Shown here piece after piece: positions 24,478 through 36,544 of a stretch of DNA of 64,000 nucleotides (positions are counted from its first letter, which is position 1; every line of letters begins with the position of its first letter). A model generated the notes under the pieces. It did no database searches, was not told the DNA's origin, and saw nothing but the letters and a program-made list of their open reading frames with translations. The stretch comes from Proteus terrae subsp. cibarius. GTDB lineage: Bacteria; Pseudomonadota; Gammaproteobacteria; Enterobacterales; Enterobacteriaceae. The stretch spans positions 1 to 64,000 of the forward strand of contig NZ_CP047350.1 in NCBI RefSeq assembly GCF_011045835.1, in the 5' to 3' direction. The position numbers and the translations under genes are program-made.

Positions 24478-24895
24478 ATGCGGTCATTTTTATACAGAAT
24501 ATTGCTTCTTTGCTTCGTCATTATCGTCCAGATAGGGCTAATCGCCATTGATGCGAGCCCGTTGGTTGTTGCTATGTTCCTCTCGCTAACAGCTTTAGTC
24601 GCTGGGGTCTGGATGGCGTACCTTCATTCCCGATTTTTGATGGCGGTGACTCCAGTAGTTGTCTCTGTGCTAATGGCGACCCTCGCCATGAAAATGTTTG
24701 AGCCGAGACTCTTTGTTTCTGCCAGCGAAAAAGGCTGGTTCCCTTTGTCATTGTTCGTCTCGATACCGTTTTACTTCTACTTGAGTTACTTGCTTGAGAT
24801 AGAGGAGAAGAGACGTACATTCCGGGCCAATGTAATTGGTTTTTTGCGTGGAGTTTCGGAAGAGATCCGTCGTTCAACTAGAGAGCATAACGGCC
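24478..24895 (+). pseudogene. Truncated membrane protein gene at the IncC/IncN junction
   Basis: Starts at the ATG at 24478 (ribosome binding site GAGG) and encodes four hydrophobic helices followed by a basic region. The reading frame stays open to 24966, but from about 24896 the DNA is virB8 in another frame, so the last 24 codons are out of context and the native 3' end is lost. Confidence 0.7.
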
Positions 24896-25222
24896 GTTGG
24901 CTTAATGTCCACGCCGAACGTGGCAGAGTCTTACCAGAGCAAGTTCAAGGGCCGCAACGGTCTTGATAAGGTTCTGGGCGACAGTGAAACGACCCGCGTG
25001 AAGATTAACTCTGTGATCCTCGATAAACCGCACGGCGTAGCAACGATACGCTTTACTACGGTTCGCCGCGTGCGCAGCAATCCCGTTGATGATCAGCCGC
25101 AGCGCTGGATTGCCATTATGGGGTATGAATATAAATCGCTGGCGATGAATGCTGAGCAGCGTTATGTCAACCCGCTGGGTTTCCGCGTGACGAGTTATCG
25201 CGTCAACCCTGAAGTTAACTGA
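24896..25222 (+). pseudogene. virB8: Truncated virB8/traE (IncN type)
   Basis: C-terminal 108 residues of a VirB8 bridge protein of the type IV secretion system, beginning VGLMSTPNVAESYQ and including the conserved VATIRFTTVRRV and YRVNP motifs. The N-terminal cytoplasmic part, membrane helix and first half of the periplasmic domain are missing, so it cannot function alone. It resembles pKM101 TraE and is followed 10 bp later by virB9. Confidence 0.85.
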
Positions 25223-25232
25223 GGGCTGCCCC

Positions 25233-27277
<2,045 letters not shown>

Positions 27278-27279
27278 AA

Positions 27280-27306
27280 AAGTGGGCGCTTAGCGCCCGC
27301 TTTTCT
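27280..27306 (+). terminator. Terminator-like hairpin between virB10 and virB11
   Basis: GTGGGCGC-TTA-GCGCCCGC stem followed by TTTT; could reduce virB11 transcription. Confidence 0.6.
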
Positions 27307-27318
27307 TCAGGAGTAATC

Positions 27319-28314
27319 ATGACTGATGCAGCTTTCTATCAACTTGGCCCACTGCGCGAGTATTTAGAAGATCCTACTGTTTTTGAAATTCGCATTAACT
27401 GCTTTCAGGAAGTTATCTGTGATACGTTCAGCGGCCGCAGGGTTGTGCAGAACGCGGCAATTACGGCAGATTTTATTAGGAACCTTGCTAAATCGTTGGT
27501 GAGCAGCAACAAGCTGACCATGCAGGCCATTAATGACGTGATCCTGCCTGGCGGGATCAGGGGCGTTATCTGTCTGCCCCCTGCGGTGATTGACGGTACA
27601 ACGGCCGTAGCGTTTCGTAAGGATTTGGCGGCCGATAAAAATCTGGAGCAGCTGACCAGCGAGGGGATTTTCAGTGACTGCCGGAAGATTACCGGCAGCA
27701 AGCAAAGCCTAACGGATGATGATTTTTTCCTTAAAGAGCTGCACAGCAGCGAAAAATGGCCCGCATTCCTGCAAACCGCCGTTGAGAAGAAACGCACTAT
27801 CGTGATCTGCGGTGAAACCGGGTCGGGGAAAACGGTACTCACGCGCGCGCTGTTAAAATCGCTACATAAAGACGAGCGTGTAATTATTTTAGAGGACGTT
27901 CACGAAGTCACGGTCGATCACGTTGTAGAAGCCGTTTATATGATGTACGGCGATGCAGGAAAGATCGGCCGCGTCAGCGCCACTGATGCCCTGCGAGCCT
28001 GTATGCGTCTGACACCGGGCCGTATCATCATGACTGAGCTTAGGGATGATGCTGCGTGGGATTATCTTAAAGCACTTAATACCGGCCATCCAGGCGGTGT
28101 TATGTCAACGCACGCTAACTCTGCGCGCGATGCCTTTAACCGTATTGGGCTGCTTATCAAAGCGACCCCTATCGGCCGTATGCTCGATATGAGCGATATT
28201 ATGCGAATGCTCTACTCCACCATTGACGTTGTGGTGCATATGGAAAAGCGGAAAATCAAAGAAATTTATTTTGACCCTGAATATAAAATGCAGTGTGTGA
28301 ACGGGAGCCTGTAA
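27319..28314 (+). CDS. virB11: VirB11/TraG type IV secretion ATPase
   Basis: 331 aa hexameric traffic ATPase. Walker A GETGSGKT near residue 170, LEDVHEV Asp/Glu motif, and ELRDDAAWDYLKALNTGHPGGVMSTHAN, the characteristic His box and Walker B of VirB11. Complete in length. Stop overlaps the nuc start (TAATG). The system is not functional in this window because virB1-virB7 are absent and virB8 is truncated. Confidence 0.93.
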   Translation: MTDAAFYQLGPLREYLEDPTVFEIRINCFQEVICDTFSGRRVVQNAAITADFIRNLAKSLVSSNKLTMQAINDVILPGGIRGVICLPPAVIDGTTAVAFRKDLAADKNLEQLTSEGIFSDCRKITGSKQSLTDDDFFLKELHSSEKWPAFLQTAVEKKRTIVICGETGSGKTVLTRALLKSLHKDERVIILEDVHEVTVDHVVEAVYMMYGDAGKIGRVSATDALRACMRLTPGRIIMTELRDDAAWDYLKALNTGHPGGVMSTHANSARDAFNRIGLLIKATPIGRMLDMSDIMRMLYSTIDVVVHMEKRKIKEIYFDPEYKMQCVNGSL

Positions 28315-28847
28315 TGAAAAACTTAGCAACCTGGCTTCTGGCCGCAGCATTTACGACAGCCGCCCTGCCCGCCTTTGCGGTGGAACCATCCGTTCAGGTT
28401 GGCTACTCGCCTGAAGGAAGCGCCCGCGTTCTCGTCCTGAGCGCCATTGACTCCGCAAAAACCTCGATACGGATGATGGCTTATTCTTTTACCGCCCCGG
28501 ATATTATGAAGGCACTGGTAGCAGCCAAAAAACGGGGAGTTGATGTGAAAATCGTAATTGATGAAAGGGGCAATACGGGGCGCGCCAGCATTGCGGCCAT
28601 GAACTACATAGCGAACAGCGGCATCCCTTTGCGTACTGACAGTGATTTCCCTATCCAGCATGACAAGGTGATCATCGTGGATAATGTGACCGTTGAAACT
28701 GGCAGCTTTAATTTCACCAAAGCGGCCGAAACGAAAAACTCGGAGAATGCGGTGGTGATCTGGAACATGCCTAAGCTCGCTGAATCATTCCTCGAACACT
28801 GGCAAGACCGCTGGAATCGGGGGAGAGACTACCGTTCCAGCTACTGA
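28314..28847 (+). CDS. nuc: Nuc endonuclease, phospholipase D superfamily
   Basis: 177 aa, matching the known length of the pKM101 Nuc protein and recalled as almost identical in sequence. A signal peptide (LATWLLAAAFTTAALPAFA) sends it to the periplasm. The single HKD motif HDKVIIVD is followed by GSFNFTKAAE; the enzyme forms a dimer to build the active site. It cuts single- and double-stranded DNA. It is coupled to virB11 and followed by a terminator. Confidence 0.95.
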   Translation: MKNLATWLLAAAFTTAALPAFAVEPSVQVGYSPEGSARVLVLSAIDSAKTSIRMMAYSFTAPDIMKALVAAKKRGVDVKIVIDERGNTGRASIAAMNYIANSGIPLRTDSDFPIQHDKVIIVDNVTVETGSFNFTKAAETKNSENAVVIWNMPKLAESFLEHWQDRWNRGRDYRSSY

Positions 28848-28854
28848 ATACTGA

Positions 28855-28876
28855 CCGCCGAAAGGCGGTTTTTTTT
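28855..28876 (+). terminator. Rho-independent terminator after nuc
   Basis: CCGCC-GAAA-GGCGG stem with eight T, 8 bp after the nuc stop. Confidence 0.85.
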
Positions 28877-29020
28877 GTTCAAAGAAACTGATCTCAGTAT
28901 CGCGCACGGGGCAGCTGGCCAACGTCGCCGGCATCGCGCCGGCAAAAATCGAAAAACAGAAATATCAGCAAGATAGCTTAAACAGGTGTCGGGAAATTTC
29001 GTTGAGATATTTTGAAGGAA

Positions 29021-29326
29021 TCACAGTGTAAGCAGGCGGCCTATTTCAAAAAAGGCGGCTGTACGGTAGTCACTGACTCTCTCGCAGATCTTCCCGCTCA
29101 TGTACCAGTAATACCCGTCAGTGCTGACAATATCGAGCAAATACCGCATATCATAAACCGTATCGGGTATTACCTCACCCTCACCGGCCAGAACGCCGCT
29201 GGCAATAGAATGGTTCCCTCCTCGTACAAAGCCTATCCGCCAGGGCAACCACAAAGTAACGCGGTGGTTAATATCCTGTACCCACGGATTGCCCTTAGCG
29301 CTGCCTATATGGGGTCTGAGGTCCAA
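29021..29326 (-). CDS. Hypothetical IncN-region protein
   Basis: 101 aa, no recognised domain; Trp/Tyr-rich middle (YYWYMSGKICERVSDYRTAAFFE). Position after nuc fits the small unknown genes of IncN plasmids (a kikA-like gene is possible, not shown). The plus-strand frame in the same place is less convincing. The rest of 28877-29574 holds no clear gene. Confidence 0.4.
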   Translation of the reverse strand: MDLRPHIGSAKGNPWVQDINHRVTLWLPWRIGFVRGGNHSIASGVLAGEGEVIPDTVYDMRYLLDIVSTDGYYWYMSGKICERVSDYRTAAFFEIGRLLTL

Positions 29327-29532
29327 CCATGCGAAAAACCACGTTAAGAAAGCAACCTTCTGAAAAGGCGACGTTTATCAGTTTTTTTTCCGGCCATAAA
29401 GGGGGCGGAAATTATTCCCTGCACGGGTATTCGCAAGGATTTCGGTAGTGCTCTGGCTCTGCCCCCCATAACCTGGCGGACAGAGCATGATTGGGAAAGC
29501 GGTACCCTCACGGCAGAAACGATTGACGCAGG

Positions 29533-29560
29533 CTATATTTCTATTATTCTGGAAATATAG
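29533..29560. promoter_or_regulatory. ArsR-type operator
   Basis: Inverted repeat CTATATTTC-N10-GAAATATAG directly upstream of the ArsR-like gene, with AAAGGAGG as its ribosome binding site. Likely autoregulatory site. Confidence 0.65.
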
Positions 29561-29574
29561 ATAAAGGAGGTATT

Positions 29575-29755
29575 ATGGATTTAAACACTGCTGCAAACGC
29601 ACTTCGAGAACTGGGCCACCCGACACGTCTCAGCATATACCGGGAGCTGGTCAGGGCGGGTCATGAAGGCCTGCCGGTTGGCGAACTGCAGAAGCACCTT
29701 GAGATTCCTGCCTCCACGCTCAGCCATCATCTTTCAGCGCTGATATCCGCTGGAC
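29575..29755 (+). pseudogene. Truncated ArsR-family repressor gene
   Basis: First 60 residues of an ArsR-type winged-helix repressor (ELGHPTRLSIYRELVRAG, then LEIPASTLSHHLSALISAG), cut off by IS26 at 29756. The metal-binding region and any downstream ars genes are lost. Confidence 0.75.
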
Positions 29756-30133
29756 GGCACTGTTGCAAATAGTCGGTGGTGATAAACTTATCATCCCCTT
29801 TTGCTGATGGAGCTGCACATGAACCCATTCAAAGGCCGGCATTTTCAGCGTGACATCATTCTGTGGGCCGTACGCTGGTACTGCAAATACGGCATCAGTT
29901 ACCGTGAGCTGCAGGAGATGCTGGCTGAACGCGGAGTGAATGTCGATCACTCCACGATTTACCGCTGGGTTCAGCGTTATGCGCCTGAAATGGAAAAACG
30001 GCTGCGCTGGTACTGGCGTAACCCTTCCGATCTTTGCCCGTGGCACATGGATGAAACCTACGTGAAGGTCAATGGCCGCTGGGCGTATCTGTACCGGGCC
30101 GTCGACAGCCGGGGCCGCACTGTCGATTTTTAT
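29756..30133 (+). mobile_element. Truncated IS26, left 378 bp
   Basis: Begins with the IS26 terminal repeat GGCACTGTTGCAAA and the first 105 codons of tnpA (from 29819), then is interrupted at 30133 by the left end of a second, complete IS26 in the same orientation. The right part of this copy is missing. Confidence 0.93.
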
Positions 30134-30953
30134 GGCACTGTTGCAAATAGTCGGTGGTGATAAACTTATCATCCCCTTTTGCTGATGGAGCTGCACATGA
30201 ACCCATTCAAAGGCCGGCATTTTCAGCGTGACATCATTCTGTGGGCCGTACGCTGGTACTGCAAATACGGCATCAGTTACCGTGAGCTGCAGGAGATGCT
30301 GGCTGAACGCGGAGTGAATGTCGATCACTCCACGATTTACCGCTGGGTTCAGCGTTATGCGCCTGAAATGGAAAAACGGCTGCGCTGGTACTGGCGTAAC
30401 CCTTCCGATCTTTGCCCGTGGCACATGGATGAAACCTACGTGAAGGTCAATGGCCGCTGGGCGTATCTGTACCGGGCCGTCGACAGCCGGGGCCGCACTG
30501 TCGATTTTTATCTCTCCTCCCGTCGTAACAGCAAAGCTGCATACCGGTTTCTGGGTAAAATCCTCAACAACGTGAAGAAGTGGCAGATCCCGCGATTCAT
30601 CAACACGGATAAAGCGCCCGCCTATGGTCGCGCGCTTGCTCTGCTCAAACGCGAAGGCCGGTGCCCGTCTGACGTTGAACACCGACAGATTAAGTACCGG
30701 AACAACGTGATTGAATGCGATCATGGCAAACTGAAACGGATAATCGGCGCCACGCTGGGATTTAAATCCATGAAGACGGCTTACGCCACCATCAAAGGTA
30801 TTGAGGTGATGCGTGCACTACGCAAAGGCCAGGCCTCAGCATTTTATTATGGTGATCCCCTGGGCGAAATGCGCCTGGTAAGCAGAGTTTTTGAAATGTA
30901 AGGCCTTTGAATAAGACAAAAGGCTGCCTCATCGCTAACTTTGCAACAGTGCC
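30134..30953 (+). mobile_element. IS26, complete (820 bp)
   Basis: Both 14-bp terminal repeats (GGCACTGTTGCAAA and its complement) bracket an intact tnpA. Left partner of the aph(3')-Ia composite structure, inverted relative to the copy at 31966-33985. Confidence 0.97.
30197..30901 (+). CDS. tnpA: IS26 transposase (IS6 family, DDE)
   Basis: 234 aa from the standard start MNPFKGRHF; an upstream in-frame ATG would add 6 residues. DDE residues lie in WHMDETYVKV, NTDKAPAYG and ECDHGKLKR. Complete. Confidence 0.97.
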   Translation: MNPFKGRHFQRDIILWAVRWYCKYGISYRELQEMLAERGVNVDHSTIYRWVQRYAPEMEKRLRWYWRNPSDLCPWHMDETYVKVNGRWAYLYRAVDSRGRTVDFYLSSRRNSKAAYRFLGKILNNVKKWQIPRFINTDKAPAYGRALALLKREGRCPSDVEHRQIKYRNNVIECDHGKLKRIIGATLGFKSMKTAYATIKGIEVMRALRKGQASAFYYGDPLGEMRLVSRVFEM

Positions 30954-31083
30954 GGGCAGGGTAGTACCGTTGGCCCGGCGTTCGATAGTACCGTCCGGAT
31001 ACTGCCAGATATCGGCGTCCAGGGAGATGTCCTGAAGCGCGGTGTCCGGAATTTCAGGTTTGTGTCTCTACAAAGACTAACTA

Positions 31084-31899
31084 TCAGAAAAACTCATCGA
31101 GCATCAAATGAAACTGCAATTTATTCATATCAGGATTATCAATACCATATTTTTGAAAAAGCCGTTTCTGTAATGAAGGAGAAAACTCACCGAGGCAGTT
31201 CCATAGGATGGCAAGATCCTGGTATCGGTCTGCGATTCCGACTCGTCCAACATCAATACAACCTATTAATTTCCCCTCGTCAAAAATAAGGTTATCAAGT
31301 GAGAAATCACCATGAGTGACGACTGAATCCGGTGAGAATGGCAAAAGCTTATGCATTTCTTTCCAGACTTGTTCAACAGGCCAGCCATTACGCTCGTCAT
31401 CAAAATCACTAGCATCAACCAAACCGTTATTCATTCGTGATTGCGCCTGAGCGAGACGAAATACGCGATCGCTGTTAAAAGGACAATTACAAACAGGAAT
31501 CGAATGCAACCGGCGCAGGAACACTGCCAGCGCATCAACAATATTTTCACCTGAATCAGGATATTCTTCTAATACCTGGAATGCTGTTTTCCCGGGGATC
31601 GCAGTGGTGAGTAACCATGCATCATCAGGAGTACGGATAAAATGCTTGATGGTCGGAAGAGGCATAAATGCCGTCAGCCAGTTTAGTCTGACCATCTCAT
31701 CTGTAACATCATTGGCAACGCTACCTTTGCCATGTTTCAGAAACAACTCTGGCGCATTGGGCTTCCCATACAATCGATAGATTGTCGCACCTGATTGCCC
31801 GACATTATCGCGAGCCCATCTATACCCATATAAATCAGCATCCAGGTTGGAATTTAATCGCGGCCTCGAGCAAGACGTTTCCCGTTGAATATGGCTCAT
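31084..31899 (-). CDS. aph(3')-Ia: Aminoglycoside 3'-phosphotransferase APH(3')-Ia
   Basis: 271 aa kinase giving kanamycin/neomycin resistance. VVTHGDFSLDNLIFDEG carries the catalytic Asp and IDVGRVGIADRYQD the metal-binding Asp. The sequence matches the classical Tn903/Tn4352 enzyme as I recall it. It lies between inverted IS26 copies, so it is part of an IS26-bounded unit. The 130 bp between IS26 and the gene end are remnants with no gene. Confidence 0.97.
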   Translation of the reverse strand: MSHIQRETSCSRPRLNSNLDADLYGYRWARDNVGQSGATIYRLYGKPNAPELFLKHGKGSVANDVTDEMVRLNWLTAFMPLPTIKHFIRTPDDAWLLTTAIPGKTAFQVLEEYPDSGENIVDALAVFLRRLHSIPVCNCPFNSDRVFRLAQAQSRMNNGLVDASDFDDERNGWPVEQVWKEMHKLLPFSPDSVVTHGDFSLDNLIFDEGKLIGCIDVGRVGIADRYQDLAILWNCLGEFSPSLQKRLFQKYGIDNPDMNKLQFHLMLDEFF

Positions 31900-31984
31900 A
31901 ACACCCCTTGTATTACTGTTTATGTAAGCAGACAGTTTTATTGTTCATGATGATATATTTTTATCGGCACTGTTGCAAAGTTAG

Positions 31985-33180
<1,196 letters not shown>

Positions 33181-33217
33181 TTAGCGATGAGGCAGCCTTT
33201 TGTCTTATTCAAAGGCC

Positions 33218-33922
33218 TTACATTTCAAAAACTCTGCTTACCAGGCGCATTTCGCCCAGGGGATCACCATAATAAAATGCTGAGGCCTGGCCTTTGCGTA
33301 GTGCACGCATCACCTCAATACCTTTGATGGTGGCGTAAGCCGTCTTCATGGATTTAAATCCCAGCGTGGCGCCGATTATCCGTTTCAGTTTGCCATGATC
33401 GCATTCAATCACGTTGTTCCGGTACTTAATCTGTCGGTGTTCAACGTCAGACGGGCACCGGCCTTCGCGTTTGAGCAGAGCAAGCGCGCGACCATAGGCG
33501 GGCGCTTTATCCGTGTTGATGAATCGCGGGATCTGCCACTTCTTCACGTTGTTGAGGATTTTACCCAGAAACCGGTATGCAGCTTTGCTGTTACGACGGG
33601 AGGAGAGATAAAAATCGACAGTGCGGCCCCGGCTGTCGACGGCCCGGTACAGATACGCCCAGCGGCCATTGACCTTCACGTAGGTTTCATCCATGTGCCA
33701 CGGGCAAAGATCGGAAGGGTTACGCCAGTACCAGCGCAGCCGTTTTTCCATTTCAGGCGCATAACGCTGAACCCAGCGGTAAATCGTGGAGTGATCGACA
33801 TTCACTCCGCGTTCAGCCAGCATCTCCTGCAGCTCACGGTAACTGATGCCGTATTTGCAGTACCAGCGTACGGCCCACAGAATGATGTCACGCTGAAAAT
33901 GCCGGCCTTTGAATGGGTTCAT
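33218..33922 (-). CDS. tnpA: IS26 transposase (second complete copy)
   Basis: 234 aa, identical in reading to the copy at 30197. Intact despite the IS5-family insertion downstream of its stop codon. Confidence 0.97.
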   Translation of the reverse strand: MNPFKGRHFQRDIILWAVRWYCKYGISYRELQEMLAERGVNVDHSTIYRWVQRYAPEMEKRLRWYWRNPSDLCPWHMDETYVKVNGRWAYLYRAVDSRGRTVDFYLSSRRNSKAAYRFLGKILNNVKKWQIPRFINTDKAPAYGRALALLKREGRCPSDVEHRQIKYRNNVIECDHGKLKRIIGATLGFKSMKTAYATIKGIEVMRALRKGQASAFYYGDPLGEMRLVSRVFEM

Positions 33923-33985
33923 GTGCAGCTCCATCAGCAAAAGGGGATGATAAGTTTATCACCACCGACTATTTGCAACAGTGCC

Positions 33986-34120
33986 GTTTACTCATATATA
34001 CTTTAGATTGATTTAAAACTTCATTTTTAATTTAAAAGGATCTAGGTGAAGATCCTTTTTGATAATCTCATGACCAAAATCCCTTAACGTGAGTTTTCGT
34101 TCCACTGAGCGTCAGACCCC
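33986..34120 (+). mobile_element. Tn2/Tn3 right-end remnant with IRR
   Basis: 135 bp identical to the sequence after blaTEM-1 at 40860-40994. The last 38 bp (34083-34120) are the Tn3-family inverted repeat ending GTCAGACCCC. IS26 has removed the rest of the transposon. The aac(3) gene begins 34 bp further on. Confidence 0.85.
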
Positions 34121-34154
34121 GTATAGTGTTTTGCAGTTTAGAGGAGATATCGCG

Positions 34155-35015
34155 ATGCATACGCGGAAGGCAATAACGGAGGCGCTTCAAAAACTCGGAG
34201 TCCAAACCGGTGACCTCTTGATGGTGCATGCCTCACTTAAAGCGATTGGTCCGGTCGAAGGAGGAGCGGAGACGGTCGTTGCCGCGTTACGCTCCGCGGT
34301 TGGGCCGACTGGCACTGTGATAGGATACGCGTCGTGGGACCGATCACCCTACGAGGAGACTCTGAATGGCGCTCGGCTGGATGACGAAGCCCGCCGTACC
34401 TGGCTGCCGTTCGATCCCGCAACAGCCGGGACTTACCGTGGGTTCGGCCTGCTGAATCAATTTCTGGTTCAAGCCCCCGGCGCGCGGCGCAGCGCGCACC
34501 CCGATGCATCGATGGTCGCGGTTGGTCCGCTGGCTGAAACGCTGACGGAGCCTCACGAACTCGGTCACGCCTTGGGGGAAGGATCGCCCGTCGAGCGGTT
34601 CGTTCGCCTTGGCGGGAAGGCCCTGCTGTTGGGTGCGCCGCTAAACTCCGTTACCGCATTGCACTACGCCGAGGCGGTTGCCGATATCCCCAACAAACGG
34701 TGGGTGACGTATGAGATGCCGATGCTTGGAAGAGACGGTGAAGTCGCCTGGAAAACGGCATCGGATTACGATTCAAACGGCATTCTCGATTGCTTTGCTA
34801 TCGAAGGAAAGCCGGATGCGGTTGAAACTATAGCAAATGCTTACGTGAAGCTCGGTCGCCATCGAGAAGGTGTCGTGGGCTTTGCTCAGTGCTACCTGTT
34901 CGACGCGCAGGACATCGTGACGTTCGGCGTCACCTATCTTGAGAAGCATTTCGGAACCACTCCGATCGTGCCTCCGCACGAGGCCGTCGAGCGCTCTTGC
35001 GAGCCTTCAGGTTAG
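34155..35015 (+). CDS. aac(3)-IId: Aminoglycoside 3-N-acetyltransferase AAC(3)-II (IId-like)
   Basis: 286 aa acetyl-CoA-dependent enzyme acting on gentamicin, tobramycin and related drugs. ATG at 34155 with GAGGAGA ribosome binding site. The start MHTRKAITEALQKLGVQTGD fits the IId/IIe group rather than IIa as I recall them; the precise allele needs a database comparison. Directly followed by tmrB, the usual pair in ISCfr1-associated units. Confidence 0.85.
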   Translation: MHTRKAITEALQKLGVQTGDLLMVHASLKAIGPVEGGAETVVAALRSAVGPTGTVIGYASWDRSPYEETLNGARLDDEARRTWLPFDPATAGTYRGFGLLNQFLVQAPGARRSAHPDASMVAVGPLAETLTEPHELGHALGEGSPVERFVRLGGKALLLGAPLNSVTALHYAEAVADIPNKRWVTYEMPMLGRDGEVAWKTASDYDSNGILDCFAIEGKPDAVETIANAYVKLGRHREGVVGFAQCYLFDAQDIVTFGVTYLEKHFGTTPIVPPHEAVERSCEPSG

Positions 35016-35027
35016 AGGCCGTCGACA

Positions 35028-35570
35028 ATGATAATCTGGATCAACGGACCTTTCGGCGCCGGAAAGACGACGCTCGCTAAGCGGCTGCGCGATCGGCGTT
35101 CCAAATCGCTGATCTTTGACCCCGAGGAAATCGGGTTCGTGGTGAAAGAAACGGTCCCCATGCCAGCGAGCGGAGACTATCAGGATCTCCCCTTGTGGAG
35201 GGGACTTACGATCGCGGCGGTCAGGGAGATTCGAAGGAATTACTCGCAGGACATCATCATCCCAATGACGCTCGTGCACCCGGACTATCTGACTGAGATA
35301 CTCGACGGGGTAAGGCGGATCGACGATCAGCTGCTGCACATCTTTCTGACGCTCAACGAGGACCTATTGCGTCACCGGATCGCGAACCAGACCATGCATC
35401 CTGACCCGAATCGAAATGCGGAGATTCGAGAGTGGCGATTAGCGAATGTCGCCCGATGCTTGGCCGCAAGGGAACGGCTTCCATGCACAACCCGTGTTCT
35501 CGATAGTGGTGCACACACCAGCGATGAACTCGCAGCGATGGTGCTCGACGGAATCGATGGGCGCACCTGA
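35028..35570 (+). CDS. tmrB: TmrB-like ATP-binding protein
   Basis: 180 aa. P-loop GPFGAGKTT at residues 7-15 and nucleoside-kinase-like segments (FDPEEIGFVVKE, PMTLVHPDYLTEIL, IFLTLNEDLLRHRI). Homologous to the tunicamycin-resistance protein TmrB. Usually found just after aac(3)-II, as here. Its effect in this setting is not known. Confidence 0.85.
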   Translation: MIIWINGPFGAGKTTLAKRLRDRRSKSLIFDPEEIGFVVKETVPMPASGDYQDLPLWRGLTIAAVREIRRNYSQDIIIPMTLVHPDYLTEILDGVRRIDDQLLHIFLTLNEDLLRHRIANQTMHPDPNRNAEIREWRLANVARCLAARERLPCTTRVLDSGAHTSDELAAMVLDGIDGRT

Positions 35571-35663
35571 TCGCCTTCGACGCCTGCGCAAAGCGTAGCG
35601 CGAGGGTGGCGGGCTCACGACCAAACGCCCAGAGGTCGATCATCGCAGGGATGTTTGGCTTTG

Positions 35664-35962
35664 TGGTGCGGACGACGGGACTCGAACCCGTACTCTCACA
35701 GAGAAGCAGATTTTCGTACCACCTCGACTTTCGCCGCCGTCTGATGACGTTCGTGGTCTGGACTGTCCCTTCGCCATTGCCCGAAGGCTTTAGGCGCCGC
35801 CCGTCCAGTCTCTACACCTTCCCCCGAAGGGGCTTGGCTCGGGATTGGCTTAGGGTATTGCCCGTTAGCGTTCCCCGACTTTGAGCGGTTCTACTCCGCG
35901 GATTTCCCCGCGGGCACTCCAATTTTAAAGTCTGCTGCGTCTACCGATTTCGCCACGTCCGC
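35664..35962 (-). tRNA. tRNA-Leu(UAA) interrupted by a group I intron
   Basis: Minus strand. 5' exon 35962-35928 and 3' exon 35714-35664 with encoded CCA. Spliced, they give a class II tRNA: acceptor stem GCGGACG/CGTCCGC (7 bp), anticodon stem GCAGA/TCTGC with loop CTTAAAA (anticodon UAA), a long variable arm (TCTC-TGT-GAGA) and T-arm ACGGG-TTCGAGT-CCCGT. The 213-nt insert sits after U34, the position used by cyanobacterial and plastid tRNA-Leu introns. Confidence 0.93.
35715..35927 (-). ncRNA. Group I intron in tRNA-Leu(UAA)
   Basis: The intron ends in G (terminal GGTACG) after a 5' exon ending in U, as group I splicing requires. Core elements resembling P (CTCAAAGTCGGGGAA), Q (CAATCCCGAGCC), R (GGTGTAGAGACTGGACGGG) and S (ACAGTCCAGACC) occur in order. 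No homing nuclease is encoded, so it is a short self-splicing type. Confidence 0.92.
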
Positions 35963-36239
35963 CTTTTTTCGCCGTTCCTAGCGCTCGTGCGATGCACCTA
36001 TGTTGCACCTAGCGCCGAATCGTTCTTCGTCATCCTGAAAAACCACGTCTCCTAAAGCCTTGCATAGCTTATCTTTTCTCCACCACGAACTTTTTTGTGG
36101 GATGGTAGAAAAAAAGACTTTTTAAGTCCGCTGGCTTGCCAGGCCTTGTTAGCTTGTACGGTCATGGTTATCGGGTAAAGAATATTGACGGCATCGCTGG
36201 TGTCGGTGGCTGAAAAGCCGGCTCCCATCAGGGCAATAG

Positions 36240-36494
36240 CCATTTCAGATGCAGGCGTACAGGGCAATGGTCAACAGCTACAGCCTGTCTGACGATTCCG
36301 GCGTCATGGCTGCGGCGGCTATCACGCATTTTTTGTTCGGTCAGGCGGTGTTTTCGTACCTCAATGGTTGGAGCGTGTTGAGCGGACCTGGTACAGGTTT
36401 GGACAGCACGGGCTGCAAATACGCAAGGGATTTAATGGGCCTGGTGGCGTTCACGGCTTTTATCGTGACGTTTCTGTTCAGGGGCTACTCATAA
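36240..36494 (+). CDS. Possible truncated membrane protein gene
   Basis: Frame open from 36240 with ATG at 36249: 81 aa ending in a membrane helix (DLMGLVAFTAFIVTFLFRGYS). It may be the 3' remainder of a longer gene. The 280 bp before it (35964-36240) contain only a weak minus-strand frame (36052-36267), which I do not recognise. Confidence 0.35.
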   Translation, partial: PFQMQAYRAMVNSYSLSDDSGVMAAAAITHFLFGQAVFSYLNGWSVLSGPGTGLDSTGCKYARDLMGLVAFTAFIVTFLFRGYS

Positions 36495-36544
36495 TCTCGT
36501 GGCTCGGCGGTTCCCGGCACACCATGACAGTAAGGAAGGACCCT

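Noticed and set aside
29012..29347. 111-aa plus-strand frame after nuc
   Set aside because: Overlaps a slightly better minus-strand frame and has no ribosome binding site or recognisable family.
29720..30724. 334-aa minus-strand frame across the IS26 copies
   Set aside because: Antisense shadow of tnpA; it is long only because the IS26 sequence is repeated.
33986..34120. Cloning-vector contamination, because the sequence equals the bla downstream part of pUC-type plasmids
   Set aside because: Vectors took this sequence from Tn3-type transposons; it ends exactly at the transposon inverted repeat and no vector origin follows.
35606..35884. 92-aa plus-strand frame
   Set aside because: Antisense to the tRNA-Leu group I intron; not protein coding.
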